The notes under the pieces are model-generated. The model saw nothing but the letters and a program-made list of their open reading frames with translations, ran no database searches and was not told the origin of the DNA. DNA of 5,151 nucleotides from Thermoplasmata archaeon (lineage in GTDB: Archaea; Thermoplasmatota; Thermoplasmata; GCA-020350865): contig CP070726.1 of assembly GCA_020350865.1 (NCBI GenBank), positions 1,641,290 to 1,646,440 of the forward strand. The letters run 5' to 3'. Each line of letters opens with the position of its first letter. Position 1 is the first letter of the stretch. Below are positions 4,961 to 5,151 of this stretch, one piece after another. Position numbers and translations under genes: made by a program.

Positions 4961-4997
4961 AGGGACAATGTTTGTCTCTTTCTTTTTTATTTTTTCT
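4961..4997 (+). terminator. Hairpin plus T-tract terminator
   Basis: AGGGACAA (4961-4968) pairs with TTGTCTCT (4972-4979) around TGT, eight base pairs with one G-U, followed by a T-rich run to 4997. It reads like a strong terminator for plus-strand transcription, either read-through from the tRNA or an unrecognised short RNA in 4863-4960. A TTATATTTT at 4863-4871 could be a weak TATA box for such an RNA. Confidence 0.65.
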
Positions 4998-5042
4998 AAT
5001 AGAGGTTAGAGTTGAAAAGGATCGTGCTTTCCATTGAAATTA

Positions 5043-5150
5043 TTATTCCTTTTTTCTTTTATACCGTTTGTAGTTTACTACTAATCCAATCAGGATAAAT
5101 ATTACTATTATGAATAATAGAACAAATAACCACCATGGTTGGGGAGTGGA
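5043..5150 (-). CDS. C-terminal membrane anchor of a truncated protein
   Basis: The minus-strand frame is open from the right edge to TAA at 5043-5045 and encodes 35 residues; its start lies outside the window. It begins STPQP, continues with a strongly hydrophobic segment of about 20 residues (starting WWLFVLL and ending GLVV), and ends with a basic tail (NYKRYKRKKE). This is a classic single-pass C-terminal anchor with the tail inside, as in archaeal surface proteins. The codons are very AT-rich (about 30% G+C against about 53% in a sampled stretch of the peptidase gene). The rest of the protein and its function cannot be judged. Confidence 0.6.
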   Translation of the reverse strand, partial: STPQPWWLFVLLFIIVIFILIGLVVNYKRYKRKKE

Positions 5151-5151
5151 G

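Overview
The window looks like a piece of an archaeal chromosome, most likely a euryarchaeote of the Thermoplasmata type; the class-level assignment is inference. The archaeal signs are a Dph6-family gene for diphthamide synthesis, TATA/BRE-like promoters about 25 bp upstream of the predicted RNA starts, one apparently leaderless gene, T-rich terminators, and a tRNA gene interrupted by introns with bulge-helix-bulge (BHB) splice motifs.

Layout. (1) Positions 2-1423 (+) hold the 3' part of a large secreted or cell-surface protein, cut by the left edge. (2) Ten bases beyond its stop, in convergent orientation, is a Dph6-family PP-loop ATPase (1434-2117, -), with a small CooT-family nickel-binding protein upstream of it on the same strand (2197-2391, -). 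(3) A divergent control region of about 190 bp with two TATA boxes and two inverted repeats separates cooT from a DUF885-type zinc metallopeptidase (2580-4223, +). (4) From 4224 to 4439 there is no gene: an oligo-T terminator, two imperfect palindromes and a TATA box. (5) Positions 4440-4815 are a tRNA-Arg(UCG) gene whose 73-nt mature sequence is broken by a 31-nt D-loop intron and a 272-nt anticodon-loop intron. The large intron is highly structured and carries two 44-nt repeats that differ at one base. (6) Past the tRNA, its 3' end recurs once in direct and once in inverted orientation, followed by a strong hairpin plus T-tract terminator. (7) The right edge holds the C-terminal membrane anchor of a truncated minus-strand gene in AT-rich DNA (about 30% G+C).

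The protein genes do not form one obvious pathway. Dph6 serves elongation factor 2 modification, CooT nickel binding, and the DUF885 protein peptide hydrolysis. The two edge genes look like exported or membrane proteins. The most unusual object is the tRNA-Arg gene: two introns, one very large with internal duplication, a G3-U70 acceptor pair normally typical of tRNA-Ala, and 3'-end duplications next to a compositional drop that resembles an integration boundary.
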